Assembly (NCBI GenBank): GCA_027490095.1
Contig: JAIXYT010000038.1
Location: forward strand, 1 to 64,000
Length of the DNA stretch: 64,000 nucleotides
DNA from: Sphingomonadales bacterium
GTDB taxonomy: Bacteria > Pseudomonadota > Alphaproteobacteria > Sphingomonadales > Sphingomonadaceae
Direction of reading: 5' to 3'
The stretch's first letter is position 1. Each line of letters starts with the position of its first letter. The notes below the pieces were generated by a model. It did no database searches. It had not been told where the DNA came from and saw only the letters and a program-made list of their open reading frames with translations. Of the stretch, positions 27,231 through 35,525 are shown piece by piece. Made by a program: the position numbers and the translations under genes.

Positions 27231-28658
27231 ATGAACATGGCCCGGCCCATCTGCATGCCTGCCCCCACGGGTCTGCTGCGTCTTCCGATGCTGCTGGCAG
27301 CGCTTGTGATGTTCGTGGCCGCGCAGATCCTCGCGCCCGCCGCCCGCGCCCAGTCCCTTCTGCGCGACGCCGAGACGGAGGCCTTCTTCCGCGATATCGG
27401 CAAGCCCCTGATGGAGGCCGCCGGCCTCGATCCGCGCGCCGTCTCCATCGGCCTCGTCGGCTCGCCCGAAATCAACGCCTTCGCAACGCTCGGGCAGAGC
27501 GTCTATTTCTACTCCGGCCTCCTCGTCGCAGCCGACGACGTGCTCGAAGTGCAGGGTGTGCTCGCCCACGAACTCGGCCACGTCGCAGGCGGCCATGCCG
27601 TGCGCTTCAACGAAGGTGCCGGCCCCGCCTCCAACATCTCGCTCCTCAGCCTGGTCGTCGGGGCGGCCCTCCTCGCCGCCGGCGCCGGCGATGCTGGGCT
27701 TGCCGCGATGATGGCCGGGCAACAGGCCGCCCAGGGCAAGTATCTTGCCTTCAGCCGCGAACAGGAAAGCCGCACCGACCAGGCGGGCGCCCAGTATCTC
27801 GCCAAGGCCGGTGTCGACGGCACCGGAATGATCACCTTCTTCAAGGAGCTGCAGGGGCAGGAATACCGCCTCGCGATCCCGCAGGACAACAGCTACAACC
27901 GAACCCACCCCCTGTCGGGCGAGCGGATCGCAGCGCTGGAATTTGTGCTCAAGGCCTCGCCCTACTGGGGCAAGGGCGCCGATCCCGCACTCCAGGCCCG
28001 CTACCAGCGCCTCCGCGCAAAGCTCATCGGCTATGTGTCCGAACCCAGGGACACGCTGAAGGCCTACCCGCTTTCCAACACCACGGCGCCCGCCCGCGTC
28101 GCGCGCGCCTACGCCTTCCACAAGATGGCCGAACCCGACAAGGCGCTCGCCGAAGTCGACGCCCTGCTCGAACGAACCCCGCGCGATCCCTATCTGCTCG
28201 AAATGAAGGGCCAGATCCTCCTCGAATCGGGTCGCGTCGATGATGCGCTCCCCCCTCTGCGGGCCGCCGTCGCCGCATCCAGCGGGGAACCGCTCATCGC
28301 CGGGATGCTGGGCCACGCACTCGTCCAGTCCGCCGAACGCAGCGGCAATCCCGCCACCTTCGCCGAAGCCGAAAAGGTGCTGCGAACCGCGCTCGCCCGC
28401 GACGACGACAACCCCTTTGCCTGGCTGCAGCTGGAAACCGTCTACGAACGCCGCGGCGACAAGCCCCGCCTCGCGCTCGCCACCGCCGAACGGCTCACGC
28501 TCACCGGCGGCAGCCCGGTCGCGGCGCTCAACGCCGCCACCGTCGCCTCGAACGGGCTGGAACAGGGAACCCCGGAATGGATCCGGGCGCAGGACATCAT
28601 GCTTCTCTCGCGCAACCGCGCGGAAGACGAGAAGCGCGACAAGAAGGGCCGTCGGTGA
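27231..28658 (+). CDS. periplasmic M48 metalloprotease with TPR-like repeats (BepA-like)
   Basis: Secreted zinc protease of 475 residues. A signal peptide ends near residue 41 (AARAQ). The M48 domain carries HELGH at residues 113-117 and the third ligand region SREQESRTDQAG. The C-terminal half has helical TPR-like repeats (about 290-450). E. coli BepA, of the same layout, helps LptD and BAM assembly and degrades misfolded outer-membrane proteins. It overlaps the downstream DsbA-like gene by 4 bases (GTGA), suggesting joint work on envelope protein folding. Confidence 0.9.
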   Translation: MNMARPICMPAPTGLLRLPMLLAALVMFVAAQILAPAARAQSLLRDAETEAFFRDIGKPLMEAAGLDPRAVSIGLVGSPEINAFATLGQSVYFYSGLLVAADDVLEVQGVLAHELGHVAGGHAVRFNEGAGPASNISLLSLVVGAALLAAGAGDAGLAAMMAGQQAAQGKYLAFSREQESRTDQAGAQYLAKAGVDGTGMITFFKELQGQEYRLAIPQDNSYNRTHPLSGERIAALEFVLKASPYWGKGADPALQARYQRLRAKLIGYVSEPRDTLKAYPLSNTTAPARVARAYAFHKMAEPDKALAEVDALLERTPRDPYLLEMKGQILLESGRVDDALPPLRAAVAASSGEPLIAGMLGHALVQSAERSGNPATFAEAEKVLRTALARDDDNPFAWLQLETVYERRGDKPRLALATAERLTLTGGSPVAALNAATVASNGLEQGTPEWIRAQDIMLLSRNRAEDEKRDKKGRR

Positions 28659-29473
28659 TCGAGGAAGATGCAAACCTGACCGTGGCGAAGGCCCTGGACC
28701 GCGAGCCGTGGCCCAAAAGGCTGCTGCCGCCAACGGCCGTGCACTGGGGCTGGTGGGCTGCCGGCCTCGGCATGGGCGTCCTCATCGCCACCGCAACGCT
28801 CACCCTCGTCCGCCCCTCCGATCCGACCCCGGTCAAGGCCGACAAGGCGACCGCCGCAATGGTCCGCGAAGCCATCCTCGCCGACCCGCAGGTGATCCCC
28901 GACGCGATCAACCGCCTGCAGCAGATGGAGGTGGAAAAGCTCCTCGCCTCCAACCGCGAGGCGATCGAGACCCCGTTCGCCGGCGCCTGGACCGGCGCCG
29001 AGGACGCCGACGTCGTCCTCGTCGAATTCTTCGACTACAACTGCCCCTATTGCCGCCAGTCCATCGCCGACGTCGACCGGCTGCTGAAGGAAGACCCGAA
29101 GCTGAAGGTCGTGTTCCGCGACCTGCCGGTGCTGGGGCCCGACAGCGAACGCTTCGCCCGCGCAAGCCTCTCGGCCGCCGAACAGGGCCGCTACCGCCGC
29201 TTCTACACCGATGTGTTTCAGGGTCAGGGCACCCTCAGCCAGGAGCGGCTGATCCGCCATGTCCGCGCCGCCGGCCTCGACGAGGCAAGGGTCGCAGGCG
29301 ACCTCAACAGCAAGGCCATTTCCGCCGAAGTGCAGAAAAACCTCGATCTCGGCCGTGCGCTGGGCCTCACCGGCACGCCCAGCTATGTGGTCGGCAACCG
29401 GATCCTGTCCGGCGCGGTTGGCTATGACGAGCTGAAAAAGGCCGTGGACGAGGCGCGCGCCGCGAAGGCCTGA
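28655..29473 (+). CDS. membrane-anchored DsbA-family thiol oxidoreductase (Com1-like)
   Basis: A 272-residue thioredoxin-fold protein with an N-terminal membrane anchor (about residues 30-52). The redox motif CPYC appears in YNCPYCRQS near residue 129, and the cis-proline loop GTPSYVV near 242. The architecture resembles the DsbA_Com1-like group of periplasmic disulfide oxidoreductases. The start is a GTG at 28655 overlapping the protease stop. A polar region of about 45 residues precedes the thioredoxin fold and may be a dimerisation arm. Confidence 0.9.
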   Translation: MIEEDANLTVAKALDREPWPKRLLPPTAVHWGWWAAGLGMGVLIATATLTLVRPSDPTPVKADKATAAMVREAILADPQVIPDAINRLQQMEVEKLLASNREAIETPFAGAWTGAEDADVVLVEFFDYNCPYCRQSIADVDRLLKEDPKLKVVFRDLPVLGPDSERFARASLSAAEQGRYRRFYTDVFQGQGTLSQERLIRHVRAAGLDEARVAGDLNSKAISAEVQKNLDLGRALGLTGTPSYVVGNRILSGAVGYDELKKAVDEARAAKA

Positions 29474-29523
29474 CCGGCAGGGCTTTCCCCGTCTGTCCTA
29501 CAGGATGGATTTGAGCATACCAT

Positions 29524-29555
29524 ATTGGTTGTTTTCCACGAAAGGAACAACCAAT
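29524..29555 (+). promoter_or_regulatory. hairpin covering ribosome site and start codon
   Basis: Arms ATTGGTTGTT (29524-29533) and AACAACCAAT (29546-29555) are perfectly complementary. Two further U-G pairs extend the stem to 12 pairs, leaving an eight-base loop. The AAAGGA ribosome site (29541-29546) is partly in the stem and the AUG (29554) sits at its base. A UUUU run opposite GGAA resembles the fourU type of RNA thermometer. The thermosensing role is inferred. Confidence 0.5.
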
Positions 29556-29961
29556 GCGAATCTTCCAACTGCCCCTCTTCGCAGTGCTCGCCGGCTGCAC
29601 CACGCTCGCAGCACCCTTGCCCGGCGCCCATGATCCCGAAATCCGCGCCGTCGTCGGCGCCGCCGAGGCCGAGGTCCGCCGCCTCGTCTTCGGCCTCGTC
29701 GACGGTGCTGCACCCGATTTCGGCGCCACGCTCGCAGCCCTCGACGTCGCCCGCGTCACGCTCGCAACCGCCTCCGTCCTCGCCGGCCCCGAAATCGGCC
29801 TCGCCGCCCAGGCCGAACGTGCAGCGCTCGGCGTCACGCTCACGGTCTGCGCCGAAGGGGTGAAGCGCATGGCGGCGGCGCCGGAGGGCGCGGCGGGCTA
29901 CGCGCGCGGGGGGTTCAACTTCACCTGCGTGGTGCCGCTCGGGGTGTTCGCGGCAAGGTGA
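29554..29961 (+). CDS. small lipoprotein, unknown function
   Basis: A 135-residue protein with a short signal and lipobox LAGC (cysteine near residue 15), expected to be lipid-anchored in the periplasm. The remainder is alanine-rich and predicted helical, with two further cysteines (CAEG and FTCVV) that could form a disulfide. No family was recognised. ATG at 29554 is preceded by AAAGGA, which is embedded in a hairpin. It follows the DsbA-like gene by 80 bases and is followed by structured intergenic DNA. Confidence 0.7.
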   Translation: MRIFQLPLFAVLAGCTTLAAPLPGAHDPEIRAVVGAAEAEVRRLVFGLVDGAAPDFGATLAALDVARVTLATASVLAGPEIGLAAQAERAALGVTLTVCAEGVKRMAAAPEGAAGYARGGFNFTCVVPLGVFAAR

Positions 29962-30059
29962 GCCGGCCTGCGGGGAACCCGCAGAGTCCGGCTTTCTCGC
30001 GCGCGTACGCGAGTCAGCGCGAAAACTGGGAAAACTGGGGCCGGAGAAAGAGAAGAAAA

Positions 30060-30076
30060 GCGCGGCAAAGCCGCGC
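30060..30076. other. GC-rich hairpin
   Basis: Perfect 7-bp stem GCGCGGC/GCCGCGC with an AAA loop between the lipoprotein gene and the rpsD terminator. It may help end transcription from the left; no T-tract follows. Confidence 0.35.
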
Positions 30077-30089
30077 CGTCGGACACATG

Positions 30090-30119
30090 AAAAAGGCGGG
30101 ACCGAAGCCCCGCCTTTTT
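30090..30119. terminator. bidirectional intrinsic terminator
   Basis: A GGCGGG/CCCGCC stem with loop ACCGAAGC, preceded by AAAAA and followed by TTTTT, works on either strand. It lies downstream of rpsD on the minus strand and downstream of the lipoprotein gene on the plus strand, separating the two converging genes. Confidence 0.85.
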
Positions 30120-30145
30120 CTGTGCCGTCCGAGTCGAACGCGAGT

Positions 30146-30175
30146 CTGCGGACCAACTCTGCGCGTTGGCCGCAG
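30146..30175 (-). other. long hairpin in the rpsD 3' untranslated region
   Basis: CTGCGG-A-CCAAC (30146-30157) pairs with GTTGG-CCGCAG (30165-30175), giving an 11-bp stem with one bulged base and a 7-base loop. It starts 4 bases after the rpsD stop, ahead of the terminator. An mRNA-stabilising or processing role is possible. Confidence 0.4.
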
Positions 30176-30179
30176 CCGC

Positions 30180-30791
30180 TTATCGACTGTAAAACTCGAC
30201 CACCAAATTCGGTTCCATCTTCACCGGATAAGGCACCTCATCCAGCGTCGGCACACGGACGTAGGTGGCCTTGAAGCCGTCGACGGTCACATATTCCGGC
30301 ACATCCCGCTCCGACGACTGGCTGGCTTCCAGCACCAGCGCCATTTCCCGGCCCTTGGAGCCCAGTTCGATCACGTCGCCCGGCTTCACCAGCGCGCTCG
30401 CGATGTTGCACTTGCGGCCATTGATCAGGATGTGGCCGTGGTTCACCAGCTGGCGCGCAGCAAACGGGGTCGGCGCGAACTTGGCGCGATAGACAACGCT
30501 CTGCAGCCGGCGCTCCAGCAGGCCGATCAGGTTCTGGCTGGTGTCGCCCTTCATGCGCACCGCTTCGGCATAGACCTTGCGGAACTGCTTCTCGGTGACG
30601 TCGCCGTAATAGCCCTTCAGCTTCTGCTTCGCGCGCAGCTGCAGGCCGAAGTCCGACATCTTGCTCTTGCGGCGCTGGCCATGCTGGCCGGGGCCATATT
30701 CGCGGCGGTTGATGGGGCTCTTCGGGCGGCCCCAAACATTCTCGCCCATGCGGCGGTCAAGCTTGTACTTGGCGCTCGTGCGCTTCGACAT
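30180..30791 (-). CDS. rpsD: 30S ribosomal protein S4
   Basis: Primary 16S rRNA-binding protein of 203 residues. The start [21 protein letters not shown] is described here as the first 21 residues, typical of alphaproteobacterial S4. The S4 RNA-binding domain lies in the middle ([16 protein letters not shown]), and the end reads VEFYSR. ATG at 30791 matches the family; upstream codons do not. It is monocistronic with a strong terminator on its 3' side. S4 commonly controls its own translation, but no leader structure was identified. Confidence 0.98.
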   Translation of the reverse strand: MSKRTSAKYKLDRRMGENVWGRPKSPINRREYGPGQHGQRRKSKMSDFGLQLRAKQKLKGYYGDVTEKQFRKVYAEAVRMKGDTSQNLIGLLERRLQSVVYRAKFAPTPFAARQLVNHGHILINGRKCNIASALVKPGDVIELGSKGREMALVLEASQSSERDVPEYVTVDGFKATYVRVPTLDEVPYPVKMEPNLVVEFYSR

Positions 30792-31039
30792 GGTATCATC
30801 CTTCGCTGTCCCCGGCACCATTGCCGGGCACGGCCCTTTCCGAAGAAAGAGCATGCCTGGATCCGCGCGACTGTTTCATGCGAAACAACCGGGCCACCGC
30901 TTCACCAGGCGTGCGGGGCCGAATGCGAAGCGGGCCCCCTAGCGCCGGCTCTCCCGTAGGTCAACCGAATCCTTGACCTCGCTGCCCCCGCCCCCTAAAG
31001 CCGCCCACCTGCCCGAATTCCAGAAACGAAGAGGCCTCG

Positions 31040-31381
31040 ATGGCACGCGTCACCGTTGAAGACTGCATCGAAAAGGTGCCCAACCGCTTCGAGCTCGTCC
31101 TGCTCGCAGGCCAGCGCGCCCGCCAGATCTCGGGCGGCGCCGAACTCACCATCGACCGCGACCGCGACAAGAACCCCGTCGTTGCGCTCCGCGAAATCGC
31201 CGACGCAACCGTCATCCCCGAAGTCCTGCAGGAAAAGATCATCCTCGACCTGCAGAAGGTCCGCATCGACGAAGACGACGTCGCAGACGAAGTCGGCAGC
31301 CTCGCCGCCGCCGCCGAAGCGCTCAGGTTGACTGCTGCGGCTCCTCCGCGGAACCAGAATTTGGGCCCTGATTACGAGTGA
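31040..31381 (+). CDS. rpoZ: RNA polymerase omega subunit
   Basis: Small polymerase subunit of 113 residues that assists beta' assembly. The N-terminus [20 protein letters not shown] and the following [16 protein letters not shown] are diagnostic, and [14 protein letters not shown] completes the core. It is followed directly by a two-hairpin element beginning 2 bases after the stop. rsh lies 1 kb downstream, as in many bacteria, but a toxin-antitoxin pair and a tiny membrane-protein gene have come between. Confidence 0.97.
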   Translation: MARVTVEDCIEKVPNRFELVLLAGQRARQISGGAELTIDRDRDKNPVVALREIADATVIPEVLQEKIILDLQKVRIDEDDVADEVGSLAAAAEALRLTAAAPPRNQNLGPDYE

Positions 31382-31382
31382 A

Positions 31383-31429
31383 CCAAGGGGCTCTGCCCCT
31401 TGGGACCCCGCCAGGGTTTGAAACCCTGG
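31383..31429 (+). repeat. two-hairpin palindromic element, copy 3
   Basis: Hairpin A is CCAAGGGGC-TCT-GCCCCTTGG (31383-31403). After the GACCCCG spacer, hairpin B is CCAGGGTTT / AAACCCTGG (31411-31419 and 31421-31429). Layout equals copies 1 and 2 with compensatory stem changes. It abuts the rpoZ stop. Confidence 0.75.
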
Positions 31430-31458
31430 ACCTGAGTTCAGAACCAGGAATTCCGTCG

Positions 31459-31477
31459 CCCCGGGCTTGACCCGGGG
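31459..31477. repeat. CCCCGGG-CTTGA-CCCGGGG repeat hairpin
   Basis: Perfect 7-bp inverted repeat with loop CTTGA. The related CACCCCGGGCTTG box near 5620 suggests a dispersed repeat family. It lies between the two-hairpin element and the toxin-antitoxin promoter. Confidence 0.5.
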
Positions 31478-31498
31478 GTCATCTTTTTCTCGCCGCTC

Positions 31499-31518
31499 TT
31501 GCGATACACGTATCGCAA
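31499..31518 (+). promoter_or_regulatory. toxin-antitoxin operator
   Basis: Perfect palindrome with nine-base arms TTGCGATAC and GTATCGCAA separated by AC, 16 bases before the first antitoxin start. Ribbon-helix-helix antitoxins of RelB type repress their own operon at such palindromes, so autoregulation is likely. Confidence 0.7.
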
Positions 31519-31533
31519 TGCTACGTCACCATC

Positions 31534-31761
31534 ATGCCCATGTCCCTCCGCCTCCCATCCGAGATCGAGGATCGCCTCACCGCGCTCGCAGCGCTCACCG
31601 GCCGCTCCAAGACCTTCTACGCCACCGAGGCGATCGTCGAGCATCTCGACGACCTGGAAGACGCCCATCTCTCCGCGGAAATCCGCAACCGCATCCGCGC
31701 CGGCACCGAAGCCCGCATCCCCTTGACCGACCTGCTGGCCGAACATGGCCTGGCGGATTGA
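31534..31761 (+). CDS. RelB-like ribbon-helix-helix antitoxin
   Basis: A 75-residue antitoxin. The N-terminal SLRLPSEIEDRLTALAALTG stretch, followed by SKTFYATEAI, is a ribbon-helix-helix DNA-binding domain. The acidic C-terminal tail should wrap the toxin. A second ATG at 31540 gives 73 residues. It overlaps the toxin gene by 17 bases, and a palindromic operator lies just upstream. Confidence 0.85.
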   Translation: MPMSLRLPSEIEDRLTALAALTGRSKTFYATEAIVEHLDDLEDAHLSAEIRNRIRAGTEARIPLTDLLAEHGLAD

Positions 31762-32017
31762 GGTTTCCGAAAGCGCCGCAAAGCAACTCCGCAAGCTCGA
31801 CCCCCAGGTCGCCCGGCGCATCCTCACCTTCCTCCGCGACCGGCTCGCCCCCCTCGACGACCCCCGAAGCCTCGGCGAAGCGCTCCGCGGCAAGGAGCTC
31901 GGCGACTTCTGGAAATACCGCGTCGGCGACTGGCGCATCATCGCCGACCTCGACGACGGCGTGATGCTGATCACAGTCATCCGCCTCGGCAACCGGCGGG
32001 AAGTCTATCGGCGGTAG
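31745..32017 (+). CDS. RelE/ParE-family toxin
   Basis: A 90-residue basic protein of the RelE/ParE fold. Features are AAKQLRKLDPQVARRI, the GELG-like KELGDFWKYRVGDWRIIAD core, and terminal GNRREVYRR. Such toxins either cleave mRNA in the ribosome (RelE) or poison gyrase (ParE). Retained Arg residues in the core and tail fit RelE, but the class is not certain. It overlaps the antitoxin gene. Confidence 0.88.
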   Translation: MAWRIEVSESAAKQLRKLDPQVARRILTFLRDRLAPLDDPRSLGEALRGKELGDFWKYRVGDWRIIADLDDGVMLITVIRLGNRREVYRR

Positions 32018-32118
32018 GCATGAATGCCTGCAAAGGTGCGGCTATTGTGGAAAATCGTTTGAGCATGCGGCTCTGCGCCTATATCTTTCGAACACGCCCA
32101 GCCCGGAAGGTGTTGCAG

Positions 32119-32319
32119 ATGAAGGCAGTTGCCGTTGTGCTGGCAATTCTGGTCGGTGTCCTCAGCTGTATTCTCGCGGCTGTCGGCATCATGCGCCTGA
32201 CCCAGTGGATCGATGCCCGGCCCGGGTTTGTCGCAGCCGCCCAGCCCTGGCTGTTCCTGCCCACGCTTGTGCTTGTCGGCGTGGCCGCCATCTGGATGGC
32301 CCGTCGACGGGCGGACTGA
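32119..32319 (+). CDS. very small two-helix membrane protein
   Basis: A 66-residue protein with two hydrophobic helices (about residues 3-23 and 42-59) and the basic end MARRRAD. ATG at 32119 is preceded by GGAAGG about 9 bases upstream, which favours it over an upstream in-frame ATG at 32020. No family was recognised. It lies 58 bases before rsh on the same strand, so it may share its promoter. Confidence 0.6.
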   Translation: MKAVAVVLAILVGVLSCILAAVGIMRLTQWIDARPGFVAAAQPWLFLPTLVLVGVAAIWMARRRAD

Positions 32320-32377
32320 GCCGTCCTCAACAAATCTCTTCTGGTATCGCAGCCGCCTTCCTACATATTCATCCAAG

Positions 32378-34486
32378 ATGCTGCGCCAGTATGAACTCGT
32401 CGAGCGGGTGAAGGCCTACGACCCGGACGCGGATGAGGATCTCCTCAACCGCGCCTATGTCTTTTCGATGAAGGCCCACGGCTCCCAGCTGCGCGCGTCG
32501 GGCGACCCCTATTTCTCCCACCCGATCGAGGTCGCCGGTATCCTCACCGATCTCCGCCTCGACGACGAGACCATCGCCACCGGCATCCTGCACGACACCA
32601 TCGAGGACACGGTCGCCACGCCCGAGGACATCCAGCGCCTGTTCGGCGCGAACGTCGCAAGGCTCGTCGACGGCGTCACGAAACTCTCCCGCATCGAGGC
32701 GCAGACCGACACCGAGCGCGCCGCCGAGAACCTCCGCCGCTTCCTGCTGGCGATGTCCGACGACATCCGCGTGCTGCTGGTGAAGCTCGCCGATCGCCTG
32801 CACAATATGCGGACGCTGAAATACCTCAAGAACCCCGACAAGCGCCGCCGCATCGCCCGCGAGACGATGGACATCTACGCGCCGCTCGCCGAACGCATCG
32901 GCATGTACGGCTTCATGGACGAGCTGAAGGAGCTCAGCTTCGCCGAGCTCGAGCCCGAAGGCTACCAGTCCATCACCAGGCGGATGGAAACCCTGCGCGC
33001 CGGCGGCGGCGACACGGTGAAGCGCATCGAAAGCGGCATCCGCCACACGCTGGAATCCGCCGGAGTCGTGGTCGACGACGTGCGCGGCCGCGAAAAGCGC
33101 CCCTGGTCCATCTTCCGCAAGATGCAGGAGCGCCATGTCGCGTTCGAGCAGCTCTCCGACGTGATGGCCTTCCGCGTCATCACCCGCAGCCCTGAAGATT
33201 GCTACCGTGCCCTGGGCGCCCTCCACCGCCGCTGGCCGATGGTGCCCGGCCGCTTCAAGGACTATATCTCGACGCCGAAGCGCAACGGCTACCGCTCGAT
33301 CCACACCACCCTCATCGATCGCGCCCGGATGCGGATCGAAGTGCAGATCCGCGACGCCGACATGCACATCGAGGCCGAATACGGCATGGCCGCCCATTGG
33401 GCCTACAAGCAGAAGAAGGGCGCCCAGGGCACGCCCTATCCCTGGCTCACCGACCTGCTCGAAATCCTGGAACATGCCCAGAGCCCCGAGGAGGTGCTGG
33501 AACACACCCGCATTGCCATGTTCCAGGACCAGCTCTTCTGCTTCACCCCCAAGGGCGAGCTGATCCAGCTGCCGCGCGGCTCCACGCCGGTCGACTTCGC
33601 CTATGCGGTCCACACCACGCTGGGTGACACCTGCGTCGGCGCCCGCGTCAACGGCAAGGTCGTTCCCTTGCGCACCCGCCTCAACAACGGCGACCAGGTG
33701 GAGATCCTGCGCTCGTCCGCCCAGACGCCCGACCCGGCGTGGGACCAGTTCGTGATCACCGCCAAGGCGCGCTCGGCCGTCCGCCGCCACCAGCGCCAGC
33801 GCGAAAAGGCCGCCCAGCTGAAGACCGGCGAAGCGCTGTTCCACGACGCGGTGAAGCGGCTGAAGGTGGAAATCGGCGCCGAGGCGATCTCCGCCGCGCT
33901 GAAGCGGCTGAAGATGCCCGACCAGTCGGCCCTGTTCGTCGCGCTCGCCCGCCAGACGGTCACCGACGTGCAGCTGATGGAGGCGCTGGTTCCCGGCTCC
34001 GCCGAAAAGCGCAAGGCCCGCCGCAAGAGCCCGCCCAAATCCGCCGAGGGTGCGATCCTGGTCGATGGCGACGCCCACGCCGGCGGCATGGCGATGGCGC
34101 AGTGCTGCATGCCCGTGCCCGGTGACCGCATCGTGGGCGTGGCGCGGGCAGGCGAGGGGATCGCAGTCCATACCATCGACTGCCCGCGGCTGGCCGCGGC
34201 CGAAGACGGCGACTGGGTCGACCTCCGCTGGGCGCCGGACGTGGCCTCGGGCACCGCCCGCATCGAGGTGGTGGTGATGAACGAGCCCGGCGCACTTGCC
34301 CAGGTGACCGCGATCCTTGCCCAGCAGGGCGCCAACATCGTGAACCTGCAGCTGAAGGACCGTGACCGCGCCCACCACCGCTTCATCATGGATGTCGAGG
34401 TCGACGACCTGAAGCATCTGACCGAACTTGTGGTGGGCCTGCGCGCGCCGAACCTGGTGGTGACCGCCGAGCGCATGCAGGGCTGA
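32378..34486 (+). CDS. rsh: bifunctional (p)ppGpp synthetase/hydrolase (RelA/SpoT homologue)
   Basis: Makes and degrades the stringent-response alarmone. The 702-residue protein has an N-terminal HD hydrolase with HDTIEDT near residue 70, then the synthetase with GRFKDYISTPKRNGYRSIHT. The RFKD (RxKD) motif is typical of bifunctional enzymes rather than RelA-only ones. TGS (FCFTPKGELIQLPRGSTPVDFAYAVH region, about 385-410), a conserved-cysteine region with CCMPVPGD, and a C-terminal ACT domain follow. ATG at 32378 matches the family start (MLRQYELVERV). Confidence 0.96.
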   Translation: MLRQYELVERVKAYDPDADEDLLNRAYVFSMKAHGSQLRASGDPYFSHPIEVAGILTDLRLDDETIATGILHDTIEDTVATPEDIQRLFGANVARLVDGVTKLSRIEAQTDTERAAENLRRFLLAMSDDIRVLLVKLADRLHNMRTLKYLKNPDKRRRIARETMDIYAPLAERIGMYGFMDELKELSFAELEPEGYQSITRRMETLRAGGGDTVKRIESGIRHTLESAGVVVDDVRGREKRPWSIFRKMQERHVAFEQLSDVMAFRVITRSPEDCYRALGALHRRWPMVPGRFKDYISTPKRNGYRSIHTTLIDRARMRIEVQIRDADMHIEAEYGMAAHWAYKQKKGAQGTPYPWLTDLLEILEHAQSPEEVLEHTRIAMFQDQLFCFTPKGELIQLPRGSTPVDFAYAVHTTLGDTCVGARVNGKVVPLRTRLNNGDQVEILRSSAQTPDPAWDQFVITAKARSAVRRHQRQREKAAQLKTGEALFHDAVKRLKVEIGAEAISAALKRLKMPDQSALFVALARQTVTDVQLMEALVPGSAEKRKARRKSPPKSAEGAILVDGDAHAGGMAMAQCCMPVPGDRIVGVARAGEGIAVHTIDCPRLAAAEDGDWVDLRWAPDVASGTARIEVVVMNEPGALAQVTAILAQQGANIVNLQLKDRDRAHHRFIMDVEVDDLKHLTELVVGLRAPNLVVTAERMQG

Positions 34487-34578
34487 CCTACACCGGGGCG
34501 CAAACGCGCAAAAACGGGCTGTCCACGGGCCCCGTTGCCGCTACTAGGCGGCGGAGCAGTCCAATTTCGGGGGAAACC

Positions 34579-35466
34579 ATGCGCCTGATCCTCGCCGCCG
34601 CGCTAGTTGCGGTCGCCACACCCGCCATTGCCCAGTCCGCCCTGCCTGACAGCGTCCGCGCCATGGTGGAGGCTGCCGCCAAGTCGGGCGACAAGGCCAA
34701 GATCGACGCCGTGGTTGCCATCGCCAAGGAAACCAACAAGGGCGCCGACGCCGAGATCGACAAGATCGTCGCCGACATCAGCGCCGCCCAGGCCGCCGAA
34801 CGCGAGGCGAAGCTCGCCACCGCCGGCTTCTTCGAGAACTGGACCGGCTCGGGCCAGCTGGGTGCCGCCGTCACCACCGGCAACGTCGAGCAGAAGAGCT
34901 TCACCGCCGGCCTCGACCTGAAGCGCGACGGGATCCGCTGGCGCCACCGCGCCAACGCGCTGTTCGACATCCTCGACACCGACGACGGCAACGACCAGCA
35001 GCGCATCCTCGCCGGCTACCAGGTCGACTACAAATTCTCCGAGCGCTTCTACGCCTGGGGTCGGTTCGAATATGAAAAGAACCGCGAAGCCGGAATCAAG
35101 CGCCGCTTCGCCGAATCCGCCGGTCTGGGCTGGCGCGCGGTTGCCGCCGAGCGCGTGACCTGGGACCTCGAAGCCGGCCCAGCGCTGCGGCAGACCCTGT
35201 TCGTCGACGGCGAGGACAACACATTCGCCGTCCGGGGCGCCTCGCGCTTCCTGTGGCAGCTTTCCGACACATCGGCCTTCACCAACGACACCTTCATGTT
35301 CTGGGACGATGCCGGCAGCGTGCAGAACACCGCCGCGCTGACGTCCAAGCTGTTCGGGGCGCTCTCGGCCCGGCTGTCCTTCAACCTCGCCTGGGAAGAA
35401 GAGCCGCCGCTCGGCCTCGAGAAGCTGGACACGACGTCGCGGATCACGCTGGTCTACGATTTCTGA
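34579..35466 (+). CDS. DUF481-family outer-membrane protein
   Basis: A 295-residue exported protein. The signal peptide MRLILAAALVAVATPAIAQ is followed by a helical, charged segment (about 20-85), then a DUF481 (YdiY-like) domain with alternating strand pattern ending in TLVYDF, as expected of a beta-barrel. Several sphingomonads carry similar proteins near stress genes. Function is unknown. It stands alone between rsh and pyrE with a GGGGGAAA ribosome site. Confidence 0.85.
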   Translation: MRLILAAALVAVATPAIAQSALPDSVRAMVEAAAKSGDKAKIDAVVAIAKETNKGADAEIDKIVADISAAQAAEREAKLATAGFFENWTGSGQLGAAVTTGNVEQKSFTAGLDLKRDGIRWRHRANALFDILDTDDGNDQQRILAGYQVDYKFSERFYAWGRFEYEKNREAGIKRRFAESAGLGWRAVAAERVTWDLEAGPALRQTLFVDGEDNTFAVRGASRFLWQLSDTSAFTNDTFMFWDDAGSVQNTAALTSKLFGALSARLSFNLAWEEEPPLGLEKLDTTSRITLVYDF

Positions 35467-35525
35467 GGCGAAAGCCGGCTGCCGGGCGGATGACATCCGC
35501 CCGGCAGCGCTTTATGCCCCGAGAC

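Noticed and set aside
30120-30180. tRNA-like T-arm sequence (GTTCGACTCGG on the minus strand) near rpsD
   Set aside because: No acceptor stem, anticodon arm or CCA-proximal pairing could be built around it; it lies in the rpsD 3' region with ordinary hairpins.
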